NCBI RefSeq assembly: GCF_009760405.1
Contig: NZ_WRPP01000010.1
Location: 62,001-126,000, forward strand
Direction: 5' to 3'
DNA length: 64,000 nt
From: Nocardia terrae
Lineage (GTDB): Bacteria; Actinomycetota; Actinomycetes; Mycobacteriales; Mycobacteriaceae
Shown piece by piece: positions 33,116 to 55,201 of this stretch (positions are counted from its first letter, which is position 1; every line of letters begins with the position of its first letter). The translations under genes were made by a program, and so were the position numbers. Below the pieces are notes generated by a model. That model was given only the letters and a program-made list of their open reading frames with translations. It did not search any database and was not told where the DNA came from.

Positions 33116-33778
33116 GTGCCGATCACCGTTCTAGTAGTCGATGACCAGGAACTCATGCGTGCGGGGTTGCGGATGGTGCTCGGCGCCCACCCCGACATCG
33201 AGGTGGTGGGGGAGGCCGACAACGGGGCCAATGCGATCGCGCGGGCGCGGGAACTGCGGCCCGACGTGGTGCTCATGGACGTGCGGATGCCGGTGACCGA
33301 CGGGGTGACCGCGACCGCGCGGATCATCGAATCCGGGTGCGGGAGCAGGGTTCTGGTGATGACCACCTTCGATCTCGACGAGCACGCGCTGGGGGCGCTG
33401 CGGGCGGGGGCCAGCGGGTTCCTGCTCAAGGACACCCCGCCCGAGGACCTCATCTCCGCGATCCGCAGCGTCGCCGCCGGGGACGCGGTCGTCTCACCCA
33501 AGGTCACCAAGCGGCTGCTCGACCGGCTCATCGCCGAGGATCCGGCCGCCGGGCGCGACCCGGGCGTGCTGGAGGTGCTCACCGCCCGCGAACGCGAGGT
33601 GCTCGAGCACATCGCGGCCGGGCGCTCCAATGCCGAGATCGCCGGGGAGCTGTTCCTGTCCGAGGCGACGGTCAAGACCCACGTCGGGCGGGTGCTCACC
33701 AAACTCGGCCTGCGCGACCGGGTTCAGGCCGTGGTCCTGGCCTACGAGACCGGGCTGGTCCGCCCGGGCAGCGCCTGA
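33116..33778 (+). CDS. NarL/LuxR-type response regulator
   Basis: A 220-residue response regulator. The receiver domain has the acidic pair in VLVVDDQELMRAG, the phospho-acceptor Asp in VVLMDVRMPVTDGV (residue 54), and Lys in GFLLKDTPPEDL. The C-terminal LuxR HTH reads LTAREREVLEHIAAGRSNAEIAGELFLSEATVKTHVGRVLTKLGLRDRVQAV. GTG at 33116 is preceded by TAGGTT and 6 bases. It therefore seems to have its own leaderless promoter despite following its kinase; the 258-base gap between them holds no gene I can support. Confidence 0.93.
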   Translation: MPITVLVVDDQELMRAGLRMVLGAHPDIEVVGEADNGANAIARARELRPDVVLMDVRMPVTDGVTATARIIESGCGSRVLVMTTFDLDEHALGALRAGASGFLLKDTPPEDLISAIRSVAAGDAVVSPKVTKRLLDRLIAEDPAAGRDPGVLEVLTAREREVLEHIAAGRSNAEIAGELFLSEATVKTHVGRVLTKLGLRDRVQAVVLAYETGLVRPGSA

Positions 33779-33858
33779 CACTGTGACCGGCGACGCACCC
33801 GGGAGAAAATCGGGGCCCTCGCGCGTTGCAGGAGTAGATCGATCGAAAGGATCGCCCG

Positions 33859-34353
33859 ATGCCTGCCCTGTTGTTCCTCGCCTGGTTCGCCGCCGAGATC
33901 GCCACCCTCGTCGTGGTCGGCCACTTCATCGGCGTATTCCCCACCATCCTGCTGCTGTTGGCGGGCTCGGCCGTGGGTCTGGTGCTGGTGCGCTCGCAGG
34001 GCCGGCGCGTGTTCCAAGGCTTCCGCAAGGCCGCGCGCGGTGAACTCGACCCGGGCACCGCGGTCGCCGACGGGGCCCTGGTCGGCGTCGGCGCGGTCCT
34101 GATGTTCGTGCCGGGCCTGCTCACCACCGCCCTCGGCCTGCTGGCCCTGCTCCCGGTGACCCGGTTCCTGTTCCGCCCGCTCGTGGCCGCTTTCGCCGCC
34201 CGCCGCCTGAGCCGCGTCGCCACCGCCGTCGGCCCGTACGGCTACCGCAACGTGGTCATCGACCCCGACGGCGAGGTCATCGACGCCACCGTCGTCACCG
34301 AGTACTACGACGACGGCCAGGGCCACGGCTACCGCGCCATCGACCCGCGCTGA
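33859..34353 (+). CDS. fxsA: FxsA-family membrane protein
   Basis: A 164-residue protein with about four membrane segments. Family signature: LFLAWFAAEIATLVVVGHFIG, LLLLAGSAVGLVLVRSQGRRVFQGFRKAARGELDPG, and ADGALVGVGAVLMFVPGLLTTALGLLALLPVTR. FxsA overproduction eases phage T7 exclusion by F plasmid in E. coli; its normal role is unknown. AAAGGA lies about 8 bases before the ATG. In M. tuberculosis fxsA (Rv2053c) also sits close to the lnt-ppm gene and rbpA. Confidence 0.9.
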   Translation: MPALLFLAWFAAEIATLVVVGHFIGVFPTILLLLAGSAVGLVLVRSQGRRVFQGFRKAARGELDPGTAVADGALVGVGAVLMFVPGLLTTALGLLALLPVTRFLFRPLVAAFAARRLSRVATAVGPYGYRNVVIDPDGEVIDATVVTEYYDDGQGHGYRAIDPR

Positions 34354-34646
34354 CCCACAACGCCTTTCCGCACCCCGGTCCACTCGGCCTCGACGCCGCG
34401 TGCCGGGGTGCTCATGTTTTTCGAGCAGCCACACCGGGAATCGGACGTGCTGTCCCGACCCGAGCAGCCCGGCGACACCGGCAAGCCTCGAGGGCAAGGG
34501 CTGTGCGGACGGCGGCGCAGGTCCGATTCCTCGACCCTCTGGGCGCGGGCGGTCCGGGCCTGGTCGGGGGGCTGTGGAAGCCGACTCGCTGACAGCGGGC
34601 AATGCGGTTTCGGGCGCGGCGGGGGAGTCGGGCAGGATGGGCATCC
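34354..34646. other. Intergenic region, 293 bases
   Basis: No gene, tRNA or clear terminator is visible. A minus-strand frame is open through it but is a GC-rich shadow with no recognisable protein. CAGGAT 8 bases before the next start may be a weak -10 box. Confidence 0.4.
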
Positions 34647-36242
34647 GTGAGTACCCAGTTGCTTGTCGGCGGTCGTATCTACAGTTCGAGCAATCCTGAC
34701 GCGACGGCCATGGCCGTCAGTGACGGGACCGTGGTGTGGGTCGGGCTCGACAAGCCGGGGCGGGCGCTGCATCCGGACGCGGAGATCATCGAGCTGGACG
34801 GGGCGCTCGTCGCCCCGGGATTCGTGGACCCGCACGTGCACGTGACCGCGCTCGGGTTGAAGCTGACGGGACTCGATCTGGCGCAGGCCGGTTCGCTCGC
34901 GGACTGCCTCGAGGCGGTGCGGGCGCACGCGGCCGCGCACCCCGAGGGCGTCGTGCTCGGCGAAGGCTGGGACGAGACCCGGTGGGCCGAGGGCCGCCCG
35001 CCGTCGGTGGCCGAACTCGATGCCGCCGCGCCGGGACGGCAGGTGTATCTGGCTCGGGTGGACGCGCATTCGGCCGTCGCCTCCACCGCGCTGCTGGCCG
35101 CGGTGCCCGGCCTCGCCGAGGCGAGCGGGTTCACCCGCGGCGAGCCGCTGCGCGCGGACGCCCATCACCGGGTGCGCGGGGCCGCACTGGGTGCGCTGAG
35201 CCGCGACCAGCGCGACGCCGCAAGGCGGGCCGCGCTCGACGCGGCGGCCGCCAATGGCGTTGTGGCCGTGCACGAATGCGCGGGCCCCGACATCTCCGGC
35301 GCCACCGACGTGCGGGAACTCCTCGAATTCGCGCACGGGGTCGAGGTGCGCGCCTACTGGGGGCAGGCCGTGACCACCGCCGACGAAGCCCGCACCCTGG
35401 TCAAGGAACTCGGGGTGCACGCCCTCGGCGGCGACCTGTTCGTCGACGGGGCGATCGGCTCCCACACCGCGTGGCTGCGCGCGCCCTACGCCGACCGCGA
35501 CACCACCGGCACCTCCTACCTCGACGTCGACGCCATCACCGCACACGTGCTGGCCTGCACCGAGGCCGGAATCCAGACCGGATTCCACGTCATCGGCGAC
35601 GCCGCCATGGACGCGGTCGTCGCGGGCTTCGAGCGAGTCGTCGACCAGCTCGGCGGCCCGGCCGTCGCCTCGCGCGGGCACCGCATCGAACACGCCGAGA
35701 TGATCACCCCCGAGCAGATCGGCAAACTCGCCGCCTGGGGCGTGATCGCCAGTGTCCAACCGGGATTCGACGCCGCCTGGGGCGGCCCCGACGGCATGTA
35801 CGCCACCCGCCTGGGCGCCGAACGCGCCGCCACCCTGAACCCCTTCGCCGCCATGGCCTCCGCAGGCATCTCCCTGGCCATCGGCTCCGACGCCCCCGTG
35901 ACGGCCCTCGACCCGTGGGAGGCCGTGCGTGCCGCCGCCCACCATCGCACCCCCGGCCACCAGATCTCCCCGCGCGCCGCCTTCGCCGCCGCCACCCGGG
36001 GCGCCTGGCGCGCGGGCGGTGTGCGCGACGGCGTCGCCGGAACCCTGGTCCCCGGAGCCCCTGCCTCCTATGCCATCTGGGATTCCCGCGAGCTCGTGGT
36101 GGCCGCCGCCTCCGACACTGTCCAGCGCTGGTCCACCGACCCCCGCTCCCGAGTCCCCGGCCTCCCGCCCCTCACCCCCGACGCCACCCTCCCGCGCTGC
36201 CTGCGCACCGTGCACCGCGGAGTCACCATCCATGAAGCCTGA
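34647..36242 (+). CDS. YtcJ-like amidohydrolase
   Basis: A 531-residue metal-dependent hydrolase of the amidohydrolase 3 (YtcJ) group. N-terminal strand domain TQLLVGGRIYSS, metal motif H-x-H in GFVDPHVHVTALG, VLGEGWDETRW, then HVIGDAAMDAVVAGFE, RGHRIEHAEMITPEQIGKLAAWGVIASVQPGF, and ISLAIGSDAPVTALDPWEAVRAA near the C-terminus. Such proteins hydrolyse amide-type small molecules; the substrate is unknown. GTG at 34647 begins the conserved sequence. The stop overlaps the lnt start by 11 bases, so the two are co-expressed. Confidence 0.88.
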   Translation: MSTQLLVGGRIYSSSNPDATAMAVSDGTVVWVGLDKPGRALHPDAEIIELDGALVAPGFVDPHVHVTALGLKLTGLDLAQAGSLADCLEAVRAHAAAHPEGVVLGEGWDETRWAEGRPPSVAELDAAAPGRQVYLARVDAHSAVASTALLAAVPGLAEASGFTRGEPLRADAHHRVRGAALGALSRDQRDAARRAALDAAAANGVVAVHECAGPDISGATDVRELLEFAHGVEVRAYWGQAVTTADEARTLVKELGVHALGGDLFVDGAIGSHTAWLRAPYADRDTTGTSYLDVDAITAHVLACTEAGIQTGFHVIGDAAMDAVVAGFERVVDQLGGPAVASRGHRIEHAEMITPEQIGKLAAWGVIASVQPGFDAAWGGPDGMYATRLGAERAATLNPFAAMASAGISLAIGSDAPVTALDPWEAVRAAAHHRTPGHQISPRAAFAAATRGAWRAGGVRDGVAGTLVPGAPASYAIWDSRELVVAAASDTVQRWSTDPRSRVPGLPPLTPDATLPRCLRTVHRGVTIHEA

Positions 36243-38226
36243 GACCGGCCCCGAAACCCGTTCCGCCGCACTACGCTCCACCGGCTCCGGCTCCGGCTCC
36301 GGCTCTGCGGCTCGCACCGGAGAATCGGAACCGCCGAGCCCCGGCCCAGCAACGGCGTCTTTCGCGGAAGGCAACGGCGAAGCCGGTGCGTCCGCACCGA
36401 ACCCGGTCGCCCCGAAGCCCGACGTCGTCGCCCCGGAATCGGCTGTCGACCCCGAGCCGGCGAACGCTGCCGGGCTGCCGGGCCCGGACAGGCTGCACGG
36501 CGACGACTCACAGGAGCCCGCCGGTACCGCGGCGGAAGGCACTGGTGGCGAGGGTGTTTCGAAGTCCGGGAGTGCGGGTCCGGTGGCGCGGCTGGTCGGA
36601 CTGGCGGCGGCACGGCCGCGGGTGACGCGGCTGATCGCGGCCGTGGTGGCCGGGCTGCTGTTGTACGCGAGCTTCCCGCCGCGGACGTTGTGGTTCCTCG
36701 CACCGGTCGGGATCGCGTTGCTGACGTTGGCGGTGCGTGGAACGTGCCGGGCGCGTGGGGGATTCGGGTTCGGATTCGTGGCGGGGCTGGCGTTCTTCCT
36801 GCCGTTGCTGCCGTGGACCGGGATCTATGTGGGGCCGGTGCCCTGGATCGCGTTGTCGACGGTGTGCGCGGTGTATGTGGGGTTGTTCGGGGTGCTGACG
36901 CGGTGGGTGGCGACGCTGCCGGGGTGGCCGCTGTGGGTGGCGTGTGTGTGGTCGCTCACCGAGTGGGCGCGGTCGAGTTTTCCGTTCGGCGGGTTCCCCT
37001 GGGGGAGGCTGGCTTTCGGGCAGGCCGACGGGTGGTATCTGCCGTTCGCGATGCTGGGCGGCGCGCCGCTGGTGAGCTTCGCGGTGGCCTTGACGGGGAC
37101 CGGTCTGGCGGCCCTCGCACTGGGTCTTTTGCGAAGGTTGCGAGGGGAAAAGGGCGATAGCTCGGAAGTGGCTGCGGTCACAGTGAATTCTCCCAGATGG
37201 GGGGCTGTGCGTCTCACATCGTGGAACCGGATTGTTGCTGCGGCAATGCTTGTGGCTATAGTTCCCCTTACCGGAGTGATCCTCCGGACCGCGCTGCCCG
37301 GCCCGGAGGACGGCAACCGGCCGATCACGGTCGCCGCCATCCAGGGCAGCGTGCCGCAACTGGGACTGGACTTCAACGCCCAGCGCCGCGCGGTTCTCGA
37401 CAATCACGTTCGCCGCACCGAGCAGCTGGCCGCCGACATCGCCGCGGGCCGCGCTCCGCAGCCGGACGTGGTGATCTGGCCGGAGAACTCCTCCGACATC
37501 GATCCGCTGCGCAATGCCGATGCGGCCCAGGAGATCTCGCAGGCGTCCAAGGATGTGAAGGCACCCATCCTGGTGGGCGCGGTGCTCGTCAACGACGACC
37601 GCACCACCACCAACTCGGTCATCGTCTGGAACGGCGACGCCGGGCCGGGGGAGCGGCACGACAAGAAGATCATCCAGCCCTTCGGCGAATACCTCCCGTA
37701 CCGCAACTTCTTCCGGCACTTCTCCGAATACGCCGACCGCGCAGGCTATTTCGTCCCCGGTACCGGCGACGGCGTGGTGCACGTGCAGCCCGCGGGCGGC
37801 GGCGCTCCCGTCGCGATCGGCGTGGCGACCTGCTACGAGGTCGTTTTCGACCGCGCCTTCGAGCAGGCGGTGACCGCCGGTGCGCAGATTCTCACCGTCC
37901 CGTCCAACAACGCCACCTTCGGCCGCAGCGAGATGACCTATCAGCAGCTGGCCATGTCGCGGGTGCGCGCGGTGGAGCACGGTCGCGCCGTGGTGGTTTC
38001 GGTGACCACCGGTGTCAGCGCCATGATCACCGCCGACGGCACCATCCAGCAGCGCACCGTCCAGTTCGAGCCCGCGGCGCTGGTAGCGAGGCTGCCGTTG
38101 CGAAACAACACGACGCCCGCGACGCGGTTGGGCCCCGCGCCGGAGGCATTCTTGTGTATCCTGGCCGCGGCTGCCACTGCGGCAGCGCTCATTCGGCGGC
38201 GGGCGCGCGACCAGCGCGAGCGCTGA
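36232..38226 (+). CDS. lnt: Apolipoprotein N-acyltransferase Lnt with long N-terminal extension
   Basis: Lnt adds the third acyl chain to lipoproteins in the cell membrane. The 664-residue sequence has about seven membrane helices (residues 135-365) and a nitrilase domain with the catalytic triad: Glu in VVIWPENSSDID, Lys in HDKKIIQPFGEYLPY, Cys in IGVATCYEVVFD. EHGRAVVVSVTTGVSAMI is also typical. The first ~115 residues are a hydrophilic Ser/Gly/Pro/Ala-rich extension absent from standard Lnt. ATG at 36232 has GGAG 8-9 bases upstream. In Mycobacterium Lnt is next to or fused with polyprenol-phosphate-mannose synthase; that gene is missing here. Confidence 0.92.
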   Translation: MKPETGPETRSAALRSTGSGSGSGSAARTGESEPPSPGPATASFAEGNGEAGASAPNPVAPKPDVVAPESAVDPEPANAAGLPGPDRLHGDDSQEPAGTAAEGTGGEGVSKSGSAGPVARLVGLAAARPRVTRLIAAVVAGLLLYASFPPRTLWFLAPVGIALLTLAVRGTCRARGGFGFGFVAGLAFFLPLLPWTGIYVGPVPWIALSTVCAVYVGLFGVLTRWVATLPGWPLWVACVWSLTEWARSSFPFGGFPWGRLAFGQADGWYLPFAMLGGAPLVSFAVALTGTGLAALALGLLRRLRGEKGDSSEVAAVTVNSPRWGAVRLTSWNRIVAAAMLVAIVPLTGVILRTALPGPEDGNRPITVAAIQGSVPQLGLDFNAQRRAVLDNHVRRTEQLAADIAAGRAPQPDVVIWPENSSDIDPLRNADAAQEISQASKDVKAPILVGAVLVNDDRTTTNSVIVWNGDAGPGERHDKKIIQPFGEYLPYRNFFRHFSEYADRAGYFVPGTGDGVVHVQPAGGGAPVAIGVATCYEVVFDRAFEQAVTAGAQILTVPSNNATFGRSEMTYQQLAMSRVRAVEHGRAVVVSVTTGVSAMITADGTIQQRTVQFEPAALVARLPLRNNTTPATRLGPAPEAFLCILAAAATAAALIRRRARDQRER

Positions 38227-38646
38227 GAAGAAGCGGTCACTGCAGAGGATCCGACCGCTCCGGATGTCCGAACAACCTTTCGGCGCAGTAATCGCGGGTA
38301 CGTGTGACGAGGGCCGTCCCGCTCGGCGACTCAGATTCGCCAGTTCGTTGCCTGGGCTTGTTGGTGTTTCCGATATGTCCGAGTTTGCGCGGTTCCCTTA
38401 TGCGATTTACGCGAGTATCGCGAGGTTTGCTATGAGGTAGCTGAATTAAATCTTCGCTCCGCCAACGCTGTTCGTTGCGGGCAACTCGAGATCACCACCG
38501 ATCCGCTCGGCGGGATGCTCCGAATCATAGGGCGTGGGCCACGTCCTACGGCTCGCGCGTGCGCGCGAAACCCGGACTCGGAGGCCCACCTGATCGTCTA
38601 TCGGGGCTCGGGGAGTGCGTCTACAGCGGCAGAACGGAGTGTTTTC
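38227..38646. other. 420-base region between lnt and the NRPS gene
   Basis: No complete gene is present. AT-richer sequence at about 38390-38460 (GTTTGCTATGAGG, then GCTGAATTAAATC) probably holds the NRPS promoter, leaving a leader of roughly 200 bases. No IdeR/DtxR iron box or other known operator was recognised. A short frame from 38236 (VTAEDPTAPDVRTT) ends at 38307; it resembles, only faintly, the start of a mannosyltransferase gene. An ATG at 38515 is in frame with the NRPS but adds 44 unconvincing residues. Confidence 0.5.
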
Positions 38647-52304
<13,658 letters not shown>

Positions 52305-52308
<4 letters not shown>

Positions 52309-52382
52309 GCGGTCAAGCGCGGAGGAGGCAGCGGAGCGTAACCACGGAGCGCTCCGCTCGTGCCCGAAAGGATCCAGCATGA
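52305..52382 (+). other. 26-codon coupling ORF and hairpin between NRPS and ABC ATPase
   Basis: ATG at 52305 overlaps the NRPS stop (ATGA). The 25-residue, Arg-rich frame that follows ends in TGA at 52380-52382, which overlaps the ATG of the ABC ATPase gene (ATGA again). Inside it, AGCGGAGCG (52330-52338) pairs perfectly with CGCTCCGCT (52350-52358) across an 11-base loop. The frame could let ribosomes pass from the NRPS into the exporter genes, with the hairpin tuning the flow; or the hairpin is a dispersed repeat and the frame is chance. Confidence 0.45.
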
Positions 52383-53371
52383 GTCTCGCGGTGGAAGTTC
52401 AAGGACTGGTGAAGTATTACGGCAAGGTGCGGGTGCTCGACGGGATCGATCTGGCGATCCCGTCCGGCACCGTGATGGGACTGCTCGGGCCCAACGGCGC
52501 GGGCAAGACCACCACGGTCCGCATCGTCACCACCCTGCTACGCCCGACCAAGGGGACGGTTCATGTTGCGGGCGTGGATGTTCTGAAGAACCCCGCCCGC
52601 GCCCGCACCCGGCTGGGCCTGTCCGGGCAGTACGCGGCGGTCGACGCCAACCTGTCCGGATTCGAGAACCTGCGCATGGTGGCGCGGCTCTACGGCATGA
52701 CCCACAAGCGGGCCGCCGAGCGGGCCGACGAACTGCTCTGCGCCCTGGGCCTCGAGCACGCGGCCGGGCGGCGGGCGGGTACCTACTCCGGCGGTATGGC
52801 CCGGCGCCTGGACCTCGCGGGCGCGCTGGTGTGCAGACCCCCGGTGGTCGTGCTCGACGAGCCGACCACCGGATTGGATCCGCGCGGCCGCCTCGACATG
52901 TGGCGTGTCATCGGCGAACTCGTCGACGACGGCACCACCGTGCTGCTCACCACCCAGTACCTCGAGGAGGCCGACCTCCTCGCCGACCGCATCACCGTCA
53001 TCGACCGCGGCCGCGTCATCGCGCGCGGCTCCGCCGACGAACTCAAGACCTCCATCGGCGGTGACAAGCTCACCGTCACCCTGGCCGCGGGCCAGGATCC
53101 CGCACCGGCCAAGCGGGTGCTCGCCGGTGTCGGCATCGGGGAACCCGAAACCGCCGAAGCCGTCGACGAACTCACCGTCGTGGTCGGCGACGGCACCCGC
53201 ACCATGGTCGAGGCCCTGCGCCGCCTCGACGACGCCGGGGTGTGCGTCGTCGACGCCACCGTGCACCGGCCCAGCCTCGACGACGTATTCCTTTCCCTCA
53301 CCGGCAAATCCGCCGACCGCAAGTCCAATGCCCCCACGCCCGAGCCCGTTCAAGAGGAGATCCTGTCGTGA
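52379..53371 (+). CDS. DrrA-type ABC transporter ATP-binding protein
   Basis: A 330-residue ATPase of the daunorubicin-resistance (DrrA) family. Walker A GPNGAGKTTT, Q-loop in GLSGQYAAVDANLSG, signature TYSGGMARRLDLA, Walker B VVVLDEPTTGLDP, switch His replaced by Gln in LLTTQYLEEADLLAD as usual for this family. The C-terminal extension with HRPSLDDVFLSLTG is also diagnostic. AAAGGA lies 7-8 bases before the ATG. It follows the NRPS by 70 bases and overlaps the permease gene by 4 bases. It probably powers export of the NRPS product and may give self-resistance. Confidence 0.92.
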   Translation: MSLAVEVQGLVKYYGKVRVLDGIDLAIPSGTVMGLLGPNGAGKTTTVRIVTTLLRPTKGTVHVAGVDVLKNPARARTRLGLSGQYAAVDANLSGFENLRMVARLYGMTHKRAAERADELLCALGLEHAAGRRAGTYSGGMARRLDLAGALVCRPPVVVLDEPTTGLDPRGRLDMWRVIGELVDDGTTVLLTTQYLEEADLLADRITVIDRGRVIARGSADELKTSIGGDKLTVTLAAGQDPAPAKRVLAGVGIGEPETAEAVDELTVVVGDGTRTMVEALRRLDDAGVCVVDATVHRPSLDDVFLSLTGKSADRKSNAPTPEPVQEEILS

Positions 53372-54246
53372 CGACCCTCCCCGCCGAGCCAGCCGCGCCG
53401 CCCGTCGTCGATCCGGCGCACGGCCGACACCGCGCCGAGGGGCCCGCCATCCTGCTACCCCGGGTGGTGCGGGACAGCGCCATCGTCGCCTACCGCAATC
53501 TGCTGACCATCCTGCGTGTGCCGACGCTGCTGGTCACCGCGACGATCCAGCCGCTGATGTTCGTGTTCCTGTTCGCCTATATCTTCGGGGCGTCTCTGGG
53601 CGGCAGCCAGTACCGGGAGTTCCTGCTCGCCGGAATCTTCACCCAGACAGTCGCTTTCAACGCCGCGTTCACCACCGTCGGGCTGGCCAACGACCTGCAC
53701 AAGGGCATCATCGACCGGATGCGGACCCTGCCCATGTCGCGGCTGGCGGTGCTGATGGGCCGCACCCTGTCGGATCTGGTGGTCAACATCCTGGCGCTGG
53801 CGGTCATGGTCGCCTGCGGGTACGTGGTCGGCTGGCGCATCAACGGCGCGATCCTGGACGCTGTGCTGGCCTTCGGGGTGATCCTGCTGTTCGCCTTCGC
53901 CATGTCCTGGGTCGGCGCCATCACCGGGCTCATGTCACCGAGCGTGGAGGTGGCCCAGAGCGCCGGTCTCATCTGGCTTTTCCCGCTGACCTTCATCTCC
54001 TCGGCCTTCATCTCCAGCGAGACCCTGCCCGGCCCGCTGCGCACCGTCGCCGCCTGGAACCCCATCACGGCCGTCTCCGCCGCCGGGCGCAAGCTCTTCG
54101 ACAACGGCTCCCCGCCCACCTTCAAGGCGCCCACCGGCTGGCCCGCCGACCACTGCGTCGAGTACTCCATCTACTGCTCGCTGGCCATCCTCGCCGTCGC
54201 GGTGCCGATGGCCCTGCTGCAGTATCGCAAGGTCGCCAGTCACTGA
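53368..54246 (+). CDS. DrrB-type ABC-2 permease
   Basis: A 292-residue ABC-2 permease with about six membrane helices. Family motifs: RNLLTILRVPTLLVTATIQPLMFVFLFAYIFGASL, GIIDRMRTLPMSRLAVLMGRTLSDL, and NPITAVSAAGRKLFDNG near the C-terminus. GTG at 53368 overlaps the ATPase stop (GTGA) and has AGGAGAT upstream. It forms the channel of the DrrAB-like exporter. DrrAB pairs beside NRPS or PKS genes usually export the product, as in daunorubicin or mycobacterial lipid clusters. Confidence 0.92.
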   Translation: MTTLPAEPAAPPVVDPAHGRHRAEGPAILLPRVVRDSAIVAYRNLLTILRVPTLLVTATIQPLMFVFLFAYIFGASLGGSQYREFLLAGIFTQTVAFNAAFTTVGLANDLHKGIIDRMRTLPMSRLAVLMGRTLSDLVVNILALAVMVACGYVVGWRINGAILDAVLAFGVILLFAFAMSWVGAITGLMSPSVEVAQSAGLIWLFPLTFISSAFISSETLPGPLRTVAAWNPITAVSAAGRKLFDNGSPPTFKAPTGWPADHCVEYSIYCSLAILAVAVPMALLQYRKVASH

Positions 54247-54298
54247 AACGCTTGCCGCCCACCGCGGCTCACGGCGATTCCGGCACAAAAGAAAAGGC

Positions 54299-54322
54299 CC
54301 CCCGCACCGAGTGGTGCGGGGG
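54299..54322. terminator. Bidirectional intrinsic terminator between drrB-like gene and rbpA
   Basis: Stem CCCCCGCACC / GGTGCGGGGG with loop GAGT. The left flank AAAAGAAAAGG becomes CCTTTTCTTTT on the minus strand, a strong T-tract ending rbpA transcripts. The right flank has CCCTTTC, so it may also stop the NRPS-exporter transcript. It marks the right end of the NRPS locus. Confidence 0.85.
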
Positions 54323-54344
54323 ACCCTTTCGTGTCCGTTGTCGC

Positions 54345-54680
54345 TCAGCCGCGGCGACGGTTCTTGATCAGCTCCATGCGCTCCTGGAGCAGCTCCTCGA
54401 GCTCTTCCTTGCTGCGGCGCTCGAGCAGCATGTCCCAGTGGGTGCGCGGCGGCTTCACCTTCTTGGGCTCCTGGGTGGTGCCCTCCATGAGGGTGCCTTC
54501 CTGGCCGTTCTTGCACAGCCAGGTGGGCGGAATCTCAGCGTCGTCGGCGAAGGGAACGTTGAATTCCTCGCCGTTGTCGGTGCGGTACCGCGCCATCCGA
54601 CGCGGCGCCAGGTCGTGGTCGCGGTCGGTCTCGTAGCTCACCGCTCCGAGCCGAGACCCCCGGAGTACGCGATCTGCCAT
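54345..54680 (-). CDS. rbpA: RNA polymerase-binding protein RbpA
   Basis: A 111-residue RbpA, the actinobacterial activator that binds sigma-A-type factors and stabilises the open promoter complex. The N-terminal tail (MADRVLRGSRLGAVSYETDR), the core domain (ARYRTDNGEEFNVPFADDAEIPPTW), the basic linker (KKVKPPRTHWDMLLERR) and the sigma-interacting helix (SKEELEELLQERMELIKNRR) are all complete. AAGGGA precedes the ATG. A promoter of the SigR/SigH type lies about 90 bases upstream. In M. tuberculosis rbpA (Rv2050) is the neighbour of ppm1, convergent as here. Confidence 0.96.
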   Translation of the reverse strand: MADRVLRGSRLGAVSYETDRDHDLAPRRMARYRTDNGEEFNVPFADDAEIPPTWLCKNGQEGTLMEGTTQEPKKVKPPRTHWDMLLERRSKEELEELLQERMELIKNRRRG

Positions 54681-54749
54681 GAGTGCGGTCCCTTCTCGCC
54701 TGTCGGCAATGTCTACAACTTGTCTTCTGCCTCTGCGCTACGTCGTATC

Positions 54750-54775
54750 AACGCAGACGCGAACGCTTGGGTTCC
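54750..54775 (-). promoter_or_regulatory. Candidate SigR/SigH-type promoter of rbpA
   Basis: On the minus strand GGGAAC ends in GGAAC (54775-54771), followed after exactly 18 bases by GTT (54752-54750). This fits the GGAA(T/C)-N18-GTT consensus of thiol-stress sigma factors (SigR in Streptomyces, SigH in Mycobacterium). Streptomyces rbpA is a known SigR target. The leader would be about 60 bases. Confidence 0.65.
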
Positions 54776-54874
54776 CGTTAGAGAACCCTGCCATCCTACT
54801 CGTTCTGCCCGGCCCGCTTGTCGCGGCGTGCCCTTCCGCCCGGTCGTGGCCCGGAACCGCTAATGTGTCGGACC

Positions 54875-55201
54875 ATGTCTCGACGCGTGCTGTCCTGCTG
54901 CCAGTGGTGCGGGCGGGAGATCGCCGAATCGGAGATCGGACGCCGCCGGCGGTATTGCCGACAATCGTGTCGCCAGCGGGCGTACGAACATCGAAACAGC
55001 GTGAAGGGCACCGGTATTCCCGAGGATTCGGTGGTACTGAGTGCCCAGGAGGTGTCCGACCTGTCGGACCGGTGGTTCGCGGCCCGCTGTGCGGCCGAGG
55101 ACGTGGCCACGGCCGTCTCGGAGGGAGCAGAGATGCTCGAACTGGCCGATCTCACCGCGACATTGGTGGCACTGACCCGCGAGGCCGAACGGCTGCGCTG
55201 A
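54875..55201 (+). CDS. Small cysteine-rich (zinc-ribbon-like) protein
   Basis: A 108-residue protein. The N-terminus has C-x2-C (CQWCGREIAESEIGRRRRYC) and C-x3-C (CRQSCRQRAYEHR) spaced like a treble-clef zinc finger with a basic helix, suggesting nucleic-acid binding. The rest is acidic and helical (EVSDLSDRWFAARCAAEDVATAVSEGAEMLELADL). ATG at 54875 is preceded by TAATGT and 8 bases, probably leaderless. Its 3' end overlaps the convergent membrane gene by 50 bases. Conserved in Nocardia-like genomes as far as I recall; function unknown. Confidence 0.7.
   Translation: MSRRVLSCCQWCGREIAESEIGRRRRYCRQSCRQRAYEHRNSVKGTGIPEDSVVLSAQEVSDLSDRWFAARCAAEDVATAVSEGAEMLELADLTATLVALTREAERLR

Noticed and set aside
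38515..38646. Earlier NRPS start at ATG 38515
   Set aside because: It adds 44 residues without resemblance to any C domain, while ATG 38647 has GGAG upstream and begins next to the conserved FALSPAQ block.
38227..38646. IdeR/DtxR iron box upstream of the NRPS, as expected if it made a siderophore
   Set aside because: No TTAGGTTAGSCTAACCTAA-like sequence was found by eye, so I do not claim iron control despite the EntF-like first module.
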